Source: Bacillota bacterium (GTDB taxonomy: Bacteria; Bacillota; Clostridia; Oscillospirales; Ruminococcaceae). From it: a stretch of 61,156 bases of DNA. Under the pieces are notes generated by a model. That model did no database searches. It was given only the letters and a program-made list of their open reading frames with translations, and was not told the DNA's origin. The translations under genes and the position numbers were made by a program. This document shows, piece by piece, positions 25,910 through 34,153 of the stretch (position 1 is its first letter; the number at the start of each line of letters is the position of its first letter). Location: positions 1 to 61,156 of the forward strand of contig JAEZVA010000096.1 of assembly GCA_023443315.1 (NCBI GenBank). The letters are read 5' to 3'.

Positions 25910-25945
25910 AGAAGCACCCCCCACGATGGGGGTGCTTCTAATAAA
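25910..25945. terminator. Bidirectional hairpin terminator
   Basis: A 12-bp perfect stem (25910-25921 with 25928-25939) with a 6-nt loop and an AT-rich tail. It lies between the MFS gene and the convergent lipoprotein gene. The DNA before it (25806-25909) contains two more small stems, ACCGC/GCGGT and GTGCA/TGCAC. Confidence 0.85.
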
Positions 25946-25988
25946 ATAAGGTATTTGGCTGCGAAATGCGGTTGCCGTTACTGTTAGC

Positions 25989-26489
25989 TCAATAAATAGG
26001 CTGGCTTATAATCGATGCTTCATATAGATAGTTCCCATCATCTTGACCGATTTGTGTAACGGTAAGGTCTGCAATATTCCAACCAGTTGCGCCACCTGTC
26101 AGCGAACAATATAGTGTTCCGTCTACATCCACAAACTTCGTTGATAGTATCCACGTCAAAGCATCTCCGGTAAAAAACTTTCCATAGTAATCTTTTAAAG
26201 CTTGAAATGCCGCGGTGGTTTCATAATACATCGCGCCATCTATGCTTTTTTCTTCATAAATAATTGTAACATCACTGCCTAAAAACATTTTTACAAGATC
26301 TTGTGGGGCTTCCGACGACAACAACCGTATTTCTGCGGTTGCTTTTTCAAACAGTTCTTTTGCTGCTGCATCTGTAATCCCTTCGACGCCGGAAGCCACG
26401 GGCGTTGGTGCTTCAATCGCTGCCGGGGAGCAGGCTGCAAACAACAATAATACGAGCACCGATATCAGTAACAATCTTAGTTTTTGCAT
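25989..26489 (-). CDS. Lipoprotein, possibly IseA-like (DL-endopeptidase inhibitor family)
   Basis: A 166-residue exported lipoprotein: N-terminal MQKLRLLL, hydrophobic segment and lipobox LFAAC. The mature part contains ALKDYYGKFFTGDALTW, VDVDGTLYCSLTGG and ATGWNIADLTV, which resemble the IseA (YoeB) family of inhibitors of cell-wall DL-endopeptidases; this is from memory of the family pattern. The start is the ATG at 26489, with GGAGG 8 nt upstream; the in-frame ATG at 26504 overlaps that site. If the assignment holds, it would restrain NlpC/P60 peptidoglycan hydrolases outside the membrane. It is monocistronic and convergent with the MFS gene. Confidence 0.68.
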   Translation of the reverse strand: MQKLRLLLISVLVLLLFAACSPAAIEAPTPVASGVEGITDAAAKELFEKATAEIRLLSSEAPQDLVKMFLGSDVTIIYEEKSIDGAMYYETTAAFQALKDYYGKFFTGDALTWILSTKFVDVDGTLYCSLTGGATGWNIADLTVTQIGQDDGNYLYEASIISQPIY

Positions 26490-26504
26490 GAAGAATACCT
26501 CCAC

Positions 26505-26699
26505 TTTTTACTGCTGCACATATTTTACATTATTGTACCATAAATTCCTTTAATTATAAACATCAATCCTCCGCCTTGCAGTAGTAAAAAGAGCGGTGTT
26601 ACATCTCTGCGCCGTGCTGCGCTGCCTTTGGTATACGGCAATCAGGCAGTCGCTCGGTTTTCGGCGCGGGGCTGGGTCACCTTTTGTGTGTGGCGATGA
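26505..26699. other. Intergenic region with nested GC-rich stems
   Basis: GCGCCG/CGGCGC encloses CTGCCT/AGGCAG (roughly 26609-26677), and a GGTATAC palindrome lies inside. It lies upstream of the lepA promoter, so it is not in the lepA leader. It has no T-run and no coding frame. Meaning unknown. Confidence 0.35.
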
Positions 26700-26728
26700 T
26701 TGCGAAGAATACACGGGCATGATATAAT
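26700..26728 (+). promoter_or_regulatory. Sigma-A-type promoter of lepA
   Basis: TTGCGA (26700-26705), a 17-nt spacer and TATAAT (26723-26728), about 55 nt before the lepA start. Confidence 0.75.
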
Positions 26729-26782
26729 AACCGAGTATATACAGCCAATCAAAGCCACAGCTTACAGCAGGAGGAATGGTAT

Positions 26783-28591
26783 TTGGGCCGCGACCGTGAG
26801 CATATTCGCAACTTTTGTATCATCGCACACATCGACCACGGCAAGAGTACGCTTGCCGACCGCATACTAGAAAAAACCAGCGCCGTCGCGCAACGGGACA
26901 TGAGCGAGCAGCTGCTTGACAACATGGATTTAGAGCGCGAGCGGGGCATTACGATTAAGGCGCGCGCCGTGCACCTTACTTATACCGCGCAAAACGGCGA
27001 GACCTATGAACTGAACCTAATAGACACCCCCGGACACGTGGACTTTAACTACGAGGTTTCGCGCTCCCTGGCCGCGTGCGAGGGTGCGGTGCTGGTGGTG
27101 GACGCGTCGCAGGGCATTGAGGCGCAGACGCTTGCCAACACCTACCTTGCCATCGACCACGACCTAGAGGTGGTGCCGGTCATCAACAAGATCGACCTGC
27201 CCGCCGCCGACCCCGAGCGCGTGAGCAAGGAGATCGAGGACATCATCGGTCTACCCGCCATGGACGCGCCCCGCATCTCGGCAAAGACGGGTGTTAACAT
27301 CGAGGAGGTGCTCGAGCGCGTTGTTGCCCAGATCCCCCCGCCCGAGGGTGACGATACCGCGCCGCTCAAGGCGCTAATCTTCGACTCGGTGTACGACGCG
27401 TACAAGGGTGTTATCGTGTATGTGCGTATTATGCAGGGCACGGTACGTGCAGGGCAGACCATTCGCATGATGGCGACGGGTGCGGAGTTTGACGTGGTGG
27501 AGGTGGGCGCAATGGGTCCCACCAGCCTGATTCCGTGCGCCGAGTTACGCGCGGGCGACGTGGGCTACATCACCGCCAGCATCAAAAACGTAAAGGACAC
27601 CCGCGTGGGCGATACCGTCACCGACGCGGAGCGCCCAGCCAAGGAGGCACTGCCCGGCTACCGCAAGGTAAACCCGATGGTGTTCTGCGGCATCTACCCC
27701 GCCGACGGCGCGCGTTACCCCGACCTGCGCGAGGCGTTGGAAAAGCTGCGTCTTAATGATGCTGCGCTTTCCTTCGAACCCGAGACCTCGGTTGCGCTGG
27801 GCTTTGGCTTTCGCTGCGGCTTTCTCGGGCTGCTGCACATGGAGATTGTGCAGGAGCGCCTAGAGCGCGAGTATAACCTCGACCTTGTCACCACCGCACC
27901 CAGCGTTATCTACCTGTTGCATATGACAAACGGCGAGGAAATCTACATCGACAACCCCACCAACTACCCCGACCCGTCGCTGATAGCGGGGGCGGAGGAG
28001 CCGGTGGTAAACGCCCACATCTATACCCCCAGCGAGTACGTGGGCAATATCATGGATCTGTGCCAGGAACGGCGCGGCACCTTTAAGGATATGAAGTATC
28101 TGGACACCGACCGTGTAGACCTGCACTACGAGCTGCCGCTTAACGAGATTGTGTACGACTTCTTTGACGCGCTAAAAAGCCGTTCGCGTGGCTACGCATC
28201 GTTTGACTACGAGCTTGCGGGCTACGCCGCGTCTAAGCTCATTAAGCTGGACATCCTGCTCAACGGCGATGTCATCGACGCGCTGTCGTTTATCGTACAC
28301 GCGGACAAGGCATACGCCCGTGCCCGCCGTATGGCGGAAAAGCTAAAGGACAACATCCCCCGCCAGATGTTCGAGATCCCCATTCAGGCGGCGGTGGGTG
28401 GTAAGGTCATTGCCCGCGAGACGGTTAGGGCGATGCGCAAGGACGTGCTTGCCAAGTGCTACGGTGGCGACATCACCCGTAAAAAGAAGCTGCTCGAAAA
28501 GCAGAAGGAAGGCAAGAAGCGCATGCGCCAGTTCGGCAGCGTAGAGGTGCCGCAGGACGCGTTTATGAGCGTGCTAAAGCTCGACGAATAA
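26783..28591 (+). CDS. lepA: Elongation factor 4 (LepA), ribosome back-translocating GTPase
   Basis: A 602-residue translational GTPase that acts on stalled or mistranslocated ribosomes. G1 is AHIDHGKS (15-22), G3 is DTPGHVD, and NKID follows. Downstream are the LepA-specific domains, including the terminal GGDITRKKKLLEKQKEGKKR region that reaches the peptidyl-transferase area. Length and motif order match the family. The start is a TTG at 26783, 7 nt after GGAGG. An out-of-frame ATG at 26776 sits one base after the same site and would encode a 7-codon frame ending at 26799. Its own promoter lies upstream. Its terminator region has been duplicated by the DarTG insertion. Confidence 0.97.
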   Translation: MGRDREHIRNFCIIAHIDHGKSTLADRILEKTSAVAQRDMSEQLLDNMDLERERGITIKARAVHLTYTAQNGETYELNLIDTPGHVDFNYEVSRSLAACEGAVLVVDASQGIEAQTLANTYLAIDHDLEVVPVINKIDLPAADPERVSKEIEDIIGLPAMDAPRISAKTGVNIEEVLERVVAQIPPPEGDDTAPLKALIFDSVYDAYKGVIVYVRIMQGTVRAGQTIRMMATGAEFDVVEVGAMGPTSLIPCAELRAGDVGYITASIKNVKDTRVGDTVTDAERPAKEALPGYRKVNPMVFCGIYPADGARYPDLREALEKLRLNDAALSFEPETSVALGFGFRCGFLGLLHMEIVQERLEREYNLDLVTTAPSVIYLLHMTNGEEIYIDNPTNYPDPSLIAGAEEPVVNAHIYTPSEYVGNIMDLCQERRGTFKDMKYLDTDRVDLHYELPLNEIVYDFFDALKSRSRGYASFDYELAGYAASKLIKLDILLNGDVIDALSFIVHADKAYARARRMAEKLKDNIPRQMFEIPIQAAVGGKVIARETVRAMRKDVLAKCYGGDITRKKKLLEKQKEGKKRMRQFGSVEVPQDAFMSVLKLDE

Positions 28592-28604
28592 AAATCAATA
28601 CCTA

Positions 28605-28640
28605 CACCGGCGTGCCGAGAAAAAGCATCGGCGCGCCGGT
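28605..28640. repeat. Terminator hairpin, copy 1 (left boundary of the DarTG island)
   Basis: A 14-bp stem with one wobble (CACCGGCGTGCCGA with TCGGCGCGCCGGTG), loop GAAAAAGCA. No T-run follows. The 24 nt GGCGTGCCGAGAAAAAGCAT-CGGC (28609-28632) are identical to those at 30451-30474, which bracket the toxin-antitoxin island on its other side. Confidence 0.85.
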
Positions 28641-28673
28641 GTAATTACAAAATTTGATTTAATAAGAGAGGAT

Positions 28674-28702
28674 TTTACAAATTAATTCATAAATGGTATA
28701 AT
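28674..28702 (+). promoter_or_regulatory. Promoter of the darT-darG operon
   Basis: TTTACA (28674-28679), a 17-nt spacer and TATAAT (28697-28702). The predicted start lies about 20 nt upstream of darT, within the AT-rich island. Confidence 0.75.
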
Positions 28703-28729
28703 GATTGTGAACATAAACTGCTCATAAAG

Positions 28730-29362
28730 ATGTTGACAGTTTATGATACAATAATAACAGAGATGAGGTTGGATGTTTTGGGTACTCCACCTAGTAAAGG
28801 CAAATTGTTATACCATATAACTCATATTGATAATATGTATTCTATTTTACAGCATGGATTGTTATCGAGAAAAGAGTTGGAATTAAGAGGAATACAAGGA
28901 TTTAAAGATATTGCTGACCCCAAGATTATGAAGAATCGTGAAGAACTATCAAGATACGTTTTGTTTCATTTCTTTGCAAGAAATCCATTTGATGGGGCTG
29001 TTTGTGGAACATACGGATCAGAAAATATGGTTATCATCACAATAACTCGAGATGGTTATCGGGAAAATGATTATTTTGTTATACCTTCTCATCCTCTTGA
29101 TTCTGAGAAACCATGTATTTACCCATATGAAGAAGGTATAAAACATATTAAATGGGATATTTTAGACATGAAAGCAGGAAGGGATTATCGGATTCCAGAA
29201 ATTAAGAAAGCTTGTATGGCAGAGTGTATAATGGAGTACATAATACCACCCGAATCATTTCGACTAGTTTATGTTTATAATGAAGAGGCAAAGCAAAAAT
29301 TACTTACAATACCAAATAATAATGTTATTAACATTAAAGTTGCTCCATATATGTTTCGTTAA
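28730..29362 (+). CDS. darT: DarT-like toxin, DNA thymidine ADP-ribosyltransferase
   Basis: A 210-residue protein of the DarT/DUF4433 family. Such toxins transfer ADP-ribose from NAD+ to thymidine in single-stranded DNA and block replication. Family marks are the NAD-binding start LLYHITHIDNM (27-37), the GLLSR turn (43-47), the conserved segment SRYVLFHFFARNPFD (74-88) and the AECIMEYIIPP segment, whose Glu165 is in the position of the catalytic Glu. No clear Shine-Dalgarno precedes the ATG at 28730; a later in-frame ATG at 28763 is possible, and weak translation would suit a toxin. It is strongly AT-rich compared with lepA. The antitoxin gene starts 32 bp downstream. Confidence 0.9.
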   Translation: MLTVYDTIITEMRLDVLGTPPSKGKLLYHITHIDNMYSILQHGLLSRKELELRGIQGFKDIADPKIMKNREELSRYVLFHFFARNPFDGAVCGTYGSENMVIITITRDGYRENDYFVIPSHPLDSEKPCIYPYEEGIKHIKWDILDMKAGRDYRIPEIKKACMAECIMEYIIPPESFRLVYVYNEEAKQKLLTIPNNNVINIKVAPYMFR

Positions 29363-29394
29363 CAATAAGCTAATTAGTTGATAGGAGGTGTAGT

Positions 29395-30414
29395 ATGCTT
29401 ATTTATACAACTGGCGATTTGTTAAAATCTGACGCAGAGGCATTAGTTAATACCGTTAATTGTGAAGGTTTTATGGGTAAAGGTATAGCCTATCAGTTTA
29501 AAATGCAGTTTCCAGAAAATAATGCGGACTACATTAAAGCCTGTGAAAAAGGTATGTTGAAAACAGGAAAACTGCACTACTATCAAGAAAAAGGGAAAAC
29601 CATCATTAACTTTCCAACTAAAAACAAATGGCGTGAAAAGTCTAAGCCAGAGTATATAGAAACTGGATTAGAGGCACTAAATACTTTGATAACCAAGTTA
29701 AGTATTAACAGTATAGCCCTGCCTCCCCTTGGTAGTGGCAATGGAGGTCTTATTTGGTCTGATGTAAGAAATATAATAGAAGAAAAGTTAATTGATATAT
29801 CAAATATAGTAGATATATTAGTTTATGAACCATCTAAAAGCTATTCATCACAACCCACTCTCGAACCAAGACTTAGCACATCAGCGTTAGTACTAATGGA
29901 AATAAAGCATCGACTAGCTAAGTTTAACAAGTTGAGGCTTCAAAAAACAGCATATTTTGTTAATGTGTTTTCAAATTCCAAATACTTTAAATTTGAAAAA
30001 CATATTTATGGACCTTACGACCATTCAATAGATATTATTAGCAAAAACATCCGTGAATTTCAATTATATCACAACACAATAAACACTGAACAAGCAAAAT
30101 CAATACTTTACAATAAGATAGTTAGTGAAAATGTAGACAATAAATTAGCCGAGTTAAAAATATCAATTGATAAAGCTTGTGCTTTTGTTAATCAAATTGA
30201 AAATGACCATGAGTTAGAGTGCCTATCTACTATTTGTTTTTTGATTGAAATATCTTCGACACTTTCTATGGAATCTATAATTCTTAGTTTTAAACAATGG
30301 TCAGAAGACAAAGCAACAAGATTTTCAGACAATGAAATAATTCTTGGAATAGAAAAATTATACAATATGGATATCATAGAAAAAAATATTGTTGGTTATA
30401 CCCTTACACAGTAG
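29395..30414 (+). CDS. darG: DarG-like antitoxin, macrodomain DNA ADP-ribosylglycohydrolase
   Basis: A 339-residue protein. Residues about 1-150 are a macrodomain: NTVNCEGFMGKGIAYQF near the start, and PPLGSGNGGL, the loop that holds the ADP-ribose phosphates. It would remove ADP-ribose from thymidine in DNA. Residues about 165-339 form the second DarG domain (LMEIKHRLAKFNKLRLQKTA..., HIYGPYDHS), which in known systems binds and blocks DarT directly. TAGGAGGTG lies 6 nt upstream, much better than the toxin site, giving the usual excess of antitoxin. Codon use is AT-rich like darT and unlike the neighbours, a sign of transfer. The gene ends about 35 bp before the second terminator hairpin. Confidence 0.92.
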   Translation: MLIYTTGDLLKSDAEALVNTVNCEGFMGKGIAYQFKMQFPENNADYIKACEKGMLKTGKLHYYQEKGKTIINFPTKNKWREKSKPEYIETGLEALNTLITKLSINSIALPPLGSGNGGLIWSDVRNIIEEKLIDISNIVDILVYEPSKSYSSQPTLEPRLSTSALVLMEIKHRLAKFNKLRLQKTAYFVNVFSNSKYFKFEKHIYGPYDHSIDIISKNIREFQLYHNTINTEQAKSILYNKIVSENVDNKLAELKISIDKACAFVNQIENDHELECLSTICFLIEISSTLSMESIILSFKQWSEDKATRFSDNEIILGIEKLYNMDIIEKNIVGYTLTQ

Positions 30415-30448
30415 TTCATAATTACTGTAATTATCAATGGTCTTCAAC

Positions 30449-30488
30449 CTGGCGTGCCGAGAAAAAGCATCGGCACGTCGGTTTTTTT
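30449..30488 (+). terminator. Terminator hairpin, copy 2 (right boundary of the DarTG island)
   Basis: The stem CTGGCGTGCCGA with TCGGCACGTCGG (two G-T wobbles), loop GAAAAAGCA, is followed by TTTTTTT. It is a complete intrinsic terminator and shares 24 identical bases with copy 1. It was probably the original lepA terminator. Confidence 0.88.
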
Positions 30489-30592
30489 GTCGGATAAACG
30501 CTACTACCTATTTACAACCCCGATGGTAGATGCAATACTATACTTATTCGGAAAGAAAAGCCCGTTCGTATGACTAAAATGAGGTGGACTGT

Positions 30593-31330
30593 GTGAAAAA
30601 GACCCTGACCCTATTTGTGCTTGCCGCTGTTTTGCTGTGCGCCTGTACAAAACCCAACACGATGTGCCGATACGGCATTCATGAAGACTGGGAGGAGACC
30701 ATTACCCCTGCATTGATTGCCCATGTGGGGCAGCAGGCGCATCAAGATTATGTGAGCAGCCGGATTGCTGTAGAGCAGTGCATGGATATCTACGGTTTCT
30801 TGCGGGAGTTTGACATCCCGTACGAAACGTTTAGCGAGCTAAGCGAAGGCCGTGCCGTGTATGACCTAAAAGAGCTGACGTCCAGTGTGTACCCATGGGT
30901 GAAGGATAATATCGATACAATAAATTTTTTTGCAACCCTTACCTCCGATCGCAAGCAGGAGCTGACCGACGCGGTCAAGCGGGTGGTGGACGCGTATAAG
31001 GCGGGTACGGTGCCCGAGGGCGGCGACTATCCCCCCTATCCCGACGGGTTTCCATCTGTCCAAAGCCTACCAGACATGACACAGTCGAAGGATTACACCC
31101 TGTATCTGGTCAAGCACGAGGGTGTGGGTGCACGGGGCTACCGCAAAGGCGGCATCTATGTTGTGGTTTGGGCGGATAAAACACACCAGTTGGTGCTGAC
31201 GGTAGACAATGTGACGGGGGATGACGGCAAGCAGTCTATCGTCTTTACAAATCCCGAATTTCGGTCGGGAGAGCTAGTGATTGGTGTAGACAAAGCGGTC
31301 ACGCCAAGCGGCGACGAATCCGAGGGGTAA
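30593..31330 (+). CDS. Secreted lipoprotein of unknown function
   Basis: A 245-residue protein. The N-terminus MKKTLTLFVLAAVLLCAC is a lipoprotein signal with lipobox LCAC. The start is taken as the GTG at 30593, 6 nt after GAGGTG; an in-frame GTG at 30584 overlaps that site. The mature part has a helical middle (TSDRKQELTDAVKRVVDAY), a Pro-rich linker (PEGGDYPPYPDGFP) and a beta-rich end (GGIYVVVWADKTHQLVLTVD). No known domain was recognised. It lies immediately after the DarTG island but has the base composition of the surrounding genome, so it is probably not part of the island. Confidence 0.75.
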   Translation: MKKTLTLFVLAAVLLCACTKPNTMCRYGIHEDWEETITPALIAHVGQQAHQDYVSSRIAVEQCMDIYGFLREFDIPYETFSELSEGRAVYDLKELTSSVYPWVKDNIDTINFFATLTSDRKQELTDAVKRVVDAYKAGTVPEGGDYPPYPDGFPSVQSLPDMTQSKDYTLYLVKHEGVGARGYRKGGIYVVVWADKTHQLVLTVDNVTGDDGKQSIVFTNPEFRSGELVIGVDKAVTPSGDESEG

Positions 31331-31350
31331 TTACCACAATATGTAAATAT

Positions 31351-31378
31351 AAAGGAGGCAGTAAGCTGCCTCCTTTTC
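31351..31378 (+). terminator. Terminator after the lipoprotein
   Basis: An 11-bp perfect stem (31351-31361 with 31366-31376) with a 4-nt loop, AAA before and TTTT at the end. Confidence 0.85.
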
Positions 31379-31449
31379 TATATATAGTGGGTGAATAGAT
31401 GTTCGCTCCGAACGATTACCCCTCGTTATATTTTGGGTTTCGATTTACG

Positions 31450-31480
31450 CTTTCCACACTTTCCACATAGTTTTCAACAA
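31450..31480. repeat. Tandem DnaA-box-like 9-mers
   Basis: CTTTCCACA occurs twice back to back (31450-31458, 31459-31467), followed by TTTTCAACA (31471-31479). Each differs by two or three bases from the DnaA box TTATCCACA. No dnaA, dnaN or other origin gene lies here, so it may be a minor DnaA-binding cluster or chance. Confidence 0.35.
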
Positions 31481-31552
31481 TTGCGGTGAAAAGGGGTTAT
31501 TTTCAGGTTTTTTATGAGACGAATCCACGAATATTCTCCATTATTCGACAAA

Positions 31553-31581
31553 AATAGAGACGAGCGTCATATGCCCGTCTC
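31553..31581 (-). terminator. Terminator of tadA
   Basis: A GAGACG/CGTCTC stem (31557-31562 with 31576-31581). On the minus strand it is followed by TATTTTT. Confidence 0.7.
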
Positions 31582-31595
31582 GGTTGTACCAAAAT

Positions 31596-32081
31596 TCACA
31601 TTTCGCCGCGTAGCTCTCGCTTTTTTCGCAAATCCGCAAAAAAGTTAGATAAGATCTGCCCGCATTGCTGCTCCAAAATCCCGCAGGTGACAAGCGGGCG
31701 GTGGTTAAACGGCATCTCAAACAGGCTGGCGACACTGCGCACCGCACCCGCCTTGGGGTCGAGCGCGCCGATGTATACCCTGCGCACCCGCGCGTTGATA
31801 ATTGCCCCCGCGCACATGGGGCAGGGCTCTAGCGTAACATACAGGTCGCAATCCGAAAGCCGCCAGCTACCCAGGGCGCGGCACGCGTTCTCTATGGCGG
31901 TCAGCTCTGCATGAAGGGTCGCGCATCGACCCGTTTCACGCTCGTTAAAGCCGCTGCCCATAATTTTGCCGTCCTTAACCACGACGGCGCCCACGGGCAC
32001 CTCGCCGCGCTCATATGCCATCCCTGCAAGGCGCAGGGCAAGCGACATAAAGTATTCTGGTGACCCTTGCTCATACTGCAT
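31596..32081 (-). CDS. tadA: tRNA-specific adenosine deaminase
   Basis: A 161-residue zinc enzyme that converts adenosine-34 of tRNA-Arg(ACG) to inosine. The catalytic motif H57-A-E59 and the zinc motif PCPMC (Cys87, Cys90) are intact, and the C-terminal FFADLRKKR tail is typical of TadA. The length matches the family. It lies 33 bp downstream of the CPBP protease gene on the same strand and has its own terminator. Confidence 0.95.
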   Translation of the reverse strand: MQYEQGSPEYFMSLALRLAGMAYERGEVPVGAVVVKDGKIMGSGFNERETGRCATLHAELTAIENACRALGSWRLSDCDLYVTLEPCPMCAGAIINARVRRVYIGALDPKAGAVRSVASLFEMPFNHRPLVTCGILEQQCGQILSNFFADLRKKRELRGEM

Positions 32082-32114
32082 CGTTTGTTACCTCTTTAAA
32101 AACCCGGTATGCCG

Positions 32115-33245
32115 TTACCACGGGATGTACGTCGTTGAGATGCTGGTTGCCATAATCACCGATGCTGCGATGTACAACAAAATCATCGCACCCGAGCCCA
32201 TCAGCGTCTGCAGCCGTGCCTTAAACGGCAGCACCGCATTTGCGGGCGCAAGCGTAAACAGGCCCTTGTCCCGCCGTGCGGCAACGATTAACCCGACCAA
32301 CCCGCACAGGATAAACACAATGGATATCCCCTCCGAAACGATGCCGCTCCACGCGGGGGCAATCCCCTTTGCAGCGACGTCGTAAACCACCCAGAACAGG
32401 TTGTTTACAGAGTGGATTACAATGCCCGTAACAAGCGAGCCCGACCGCAGCACGAAATAGCCGAGGACAAGCCCCGACAAAAAGGCGTAGGGCAGAATGA
32501 GTAGGTCGGTGTGAATCAGCGCAAACAGCATAGACGAGCACACAAGTGCCAGCCCGTCGCCAAAACACCGCAACGATTGCAGCACCAGTCCGCGAAAAAT
32601 AAACTCCTCCACAACAGAGGAAATAACGACATACAGCAGCACGTACAATACGATGCCAAAGGGGTCTGCTGGCATTGCGACGCTATTTTGCCGCGCATAC
32701 AGCCCCACCGAGCCCAGCACGGTGTCCAGCACCTCGGAGGAAAAGCTTGCGACAACAGTCACTGCCAAAAATATCAGTGTGCCACACACCACAAGCCACG
32801 CGCGCGGGCGCCGAAGCGCAAACGCCGCCCTCATCGGGATGCCCACCCGTGCCTGATACACCCCAAACGGAATGAGCACGGCGGCAAGGTAGGTGATGGT
32901 GGTGGATAAAAGACCCGCCGCCGCTGTACTGACCGAACCATGAAACAACATCACAATACGCGAAGAAAGCAGCGACGCGACGGGGTAAACAAGGTACATC
33001 AGCGCAAGGCAAAACAGCATGGCGGCAGCAAGCCTTGTGCCAGCGGTACGCAGTTGCGCGCGTTCTTCGTCCTGCGGCGAGCGGCGCACAAACCCAATGC
33101 CCGGCACAAAGGTGTATTGTTGGGGCGAATAGGTAGGAAAGCCCTGCACCGGCGCGCCGCTTGGTATAAAGCGGTGGTTCGGGTAGTGCTCAGGCGCATG
33201 TGCGGGCGGTATTTGGTTGTTTTGGTCGGTCGGATACGGCTGCAT
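32115..33245 (-). CDS. CPBP-family intramembrane metalloprotease (copy 1)
   Basis: A 376-residue membrane protein of the Abi/CaaX protease (CPBP) family. The three catalytic motifs are intact: E213-E-F-I-F-R218, F241-A-L-I-H245 and H278-S-V-N-N282. The first 65 residues are cytosolic, rich in Pro, Gln and Tyr; about eight hydrophobic segments follow. Members act as glutamic or metallo-type proteases in the membrane or as transporters of peptides; bacteriocin immunity is one known role. The target here is unknown. It probably heads an operon with tadA. Another family member lies at 49672, with little similarity outside the motifs. Confidence 0.9.
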   Translation of the reverse strand: MQPYPTDQNNQIPPAHAPEHYPNHRFIPSGAPVQGFPTYSPQQYTFVPGIGFVRRSPQDEERAQLRTAGTRLAAAMLFCLALMYLVYPVASLLSSRIVMLFHGSVSTAAAGLLSTTITYLAAVLIPFGVYQARVGIPMRAAFALRRPRAWLVVCGTLIFLAVTVVASFSSEVLDTVLGSVGLYARQNSVAMPADPFGIVLYVLLYVVISSVVEEFIFRGLVLQSLRCFGDGLALVCSSMLFALIHTDLLILPYAFLSGLVLGYFVLRSGSLVTGIVIHSVNNLFWVVYDVAAKGIAPAWSGIVSEGISIVFILCGLVGLIVAARRDKGLFTLAPANAVLPFKARLQTLMGSGAMILLYIAASVIMATSISTTYIPW

Positions 33246-33351
33246 GGCGCGTCGCTCCTTTATATCGCAATTTGCTGAACACAGTATATCAGGGTTCTAT
33301 GCGGGAATATACCGTGTTTTTGTAAACATCCCCGAAAGGGGGGATGGTAAA

Positions 33352-34053
33352 TTACTCCGCGGCAGCGTCTTTTGGTACGGGGCACCGCGCTTTATCGTAC
33401 CGTGCAATTAGAAAATGGGTGGGTAGCCCCTGCGCAGTGAACATCCGCTCATGCTCGGTGGCAACGCTTTCGGCAAAGCCGCTGTTATGTAGATCGTCGG
33501 TCATAAAGGTGACGGTAAACCCGCCCGATTGCTCAAAATACCGCTGGGTCGCCAAAAACAGCGGGGCGTTATCGGTTTTAAACCACAGCTCGCCGCCATC
33601 TGCAAGAAAGGTCTTGTAGCTGCGCAGCTGCCGCGGGTGGGTCAGGCGTTTTTTGTGGTGCTTTATTTTAGGCCACGGGTTGCAAAAGTTGATGTAGATG
33701 CGGCTTGCAATGTCCGTTTCGTCTAGTATCAGCGGCAGGCGCTCGATGTCAAACGCGCACAGCAGCACGTTGTCGGGCACGCGGGATACCTCCGCAAACG
33801 CCTGTTCCACCTTGCGCCTTGTAAACCCGAGCATCTCGCTTTTAACATCCACAGCCAAAAAGTTTGTTTCGGGGTGCAGCACTGCCATCTGTGCAATAAA
33901 ACCGCCCTTACCGCACCCAAGCTCAAGATGCAGGGGGCGGGAGGGGTCGGTAAACGCGTTGTGCCATCCGCCTTTTTTGGCGGTGGGGTCATCAATAAAT
34001 AACGGGCTGGCGGCAAGCTCGGGCCGCGCCCACGGCTTGTGCCGGATGCGCAT
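33352..34053 (-). CDS. trmB: tRNA (guanine-N7-)-methyltransferase
   Basis: A 233-residue SAM-dependent enzyme that methylates G46 of tRNA. The SAM motif is HLELGCGKGGFI, and the typical TrmB segments NFLAVDVKSEM, RIYINFCNPWPKIKHHKKRL and ELWFKTDN are visible. The length matches the family. It is monocistronic, convergent with nothing on its 3' side except the short gap to the CPBP gene, and preceded by about 300 bp of palindromic repeats. Confidence 0.95.
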   Translation of the reverse strand: MRIRHKPWARPELAASPLFIDDPTAKKGGWHNAFTDPSRPLHLELGCGKGGFIAQMAVLHPETNFLAVDVKSEMLGFTRRKVEQAFAEVSRVPDNVLLCAFDIERLPLILDETDIASRIYINFCNPWPKIKHHKKRLTHPRQLRSYKTFLADGGELWFKTDNAPLFLATQRYFEQSGGFTVTFMTDDLHNSGFAESVATEHERMFTAQGLPTHFLIARYDKARCPVPKDAAAE

Positions 34054-34153
34054 GGAGTTGTTCAGTCCCTTCGCAGGTTTTAATGGGGGTGATTTGCGTT
34101 TTTATTATAGCATCACGAAGCCGTGCGGCGCAACCGTTACAGACTTGCTATGT

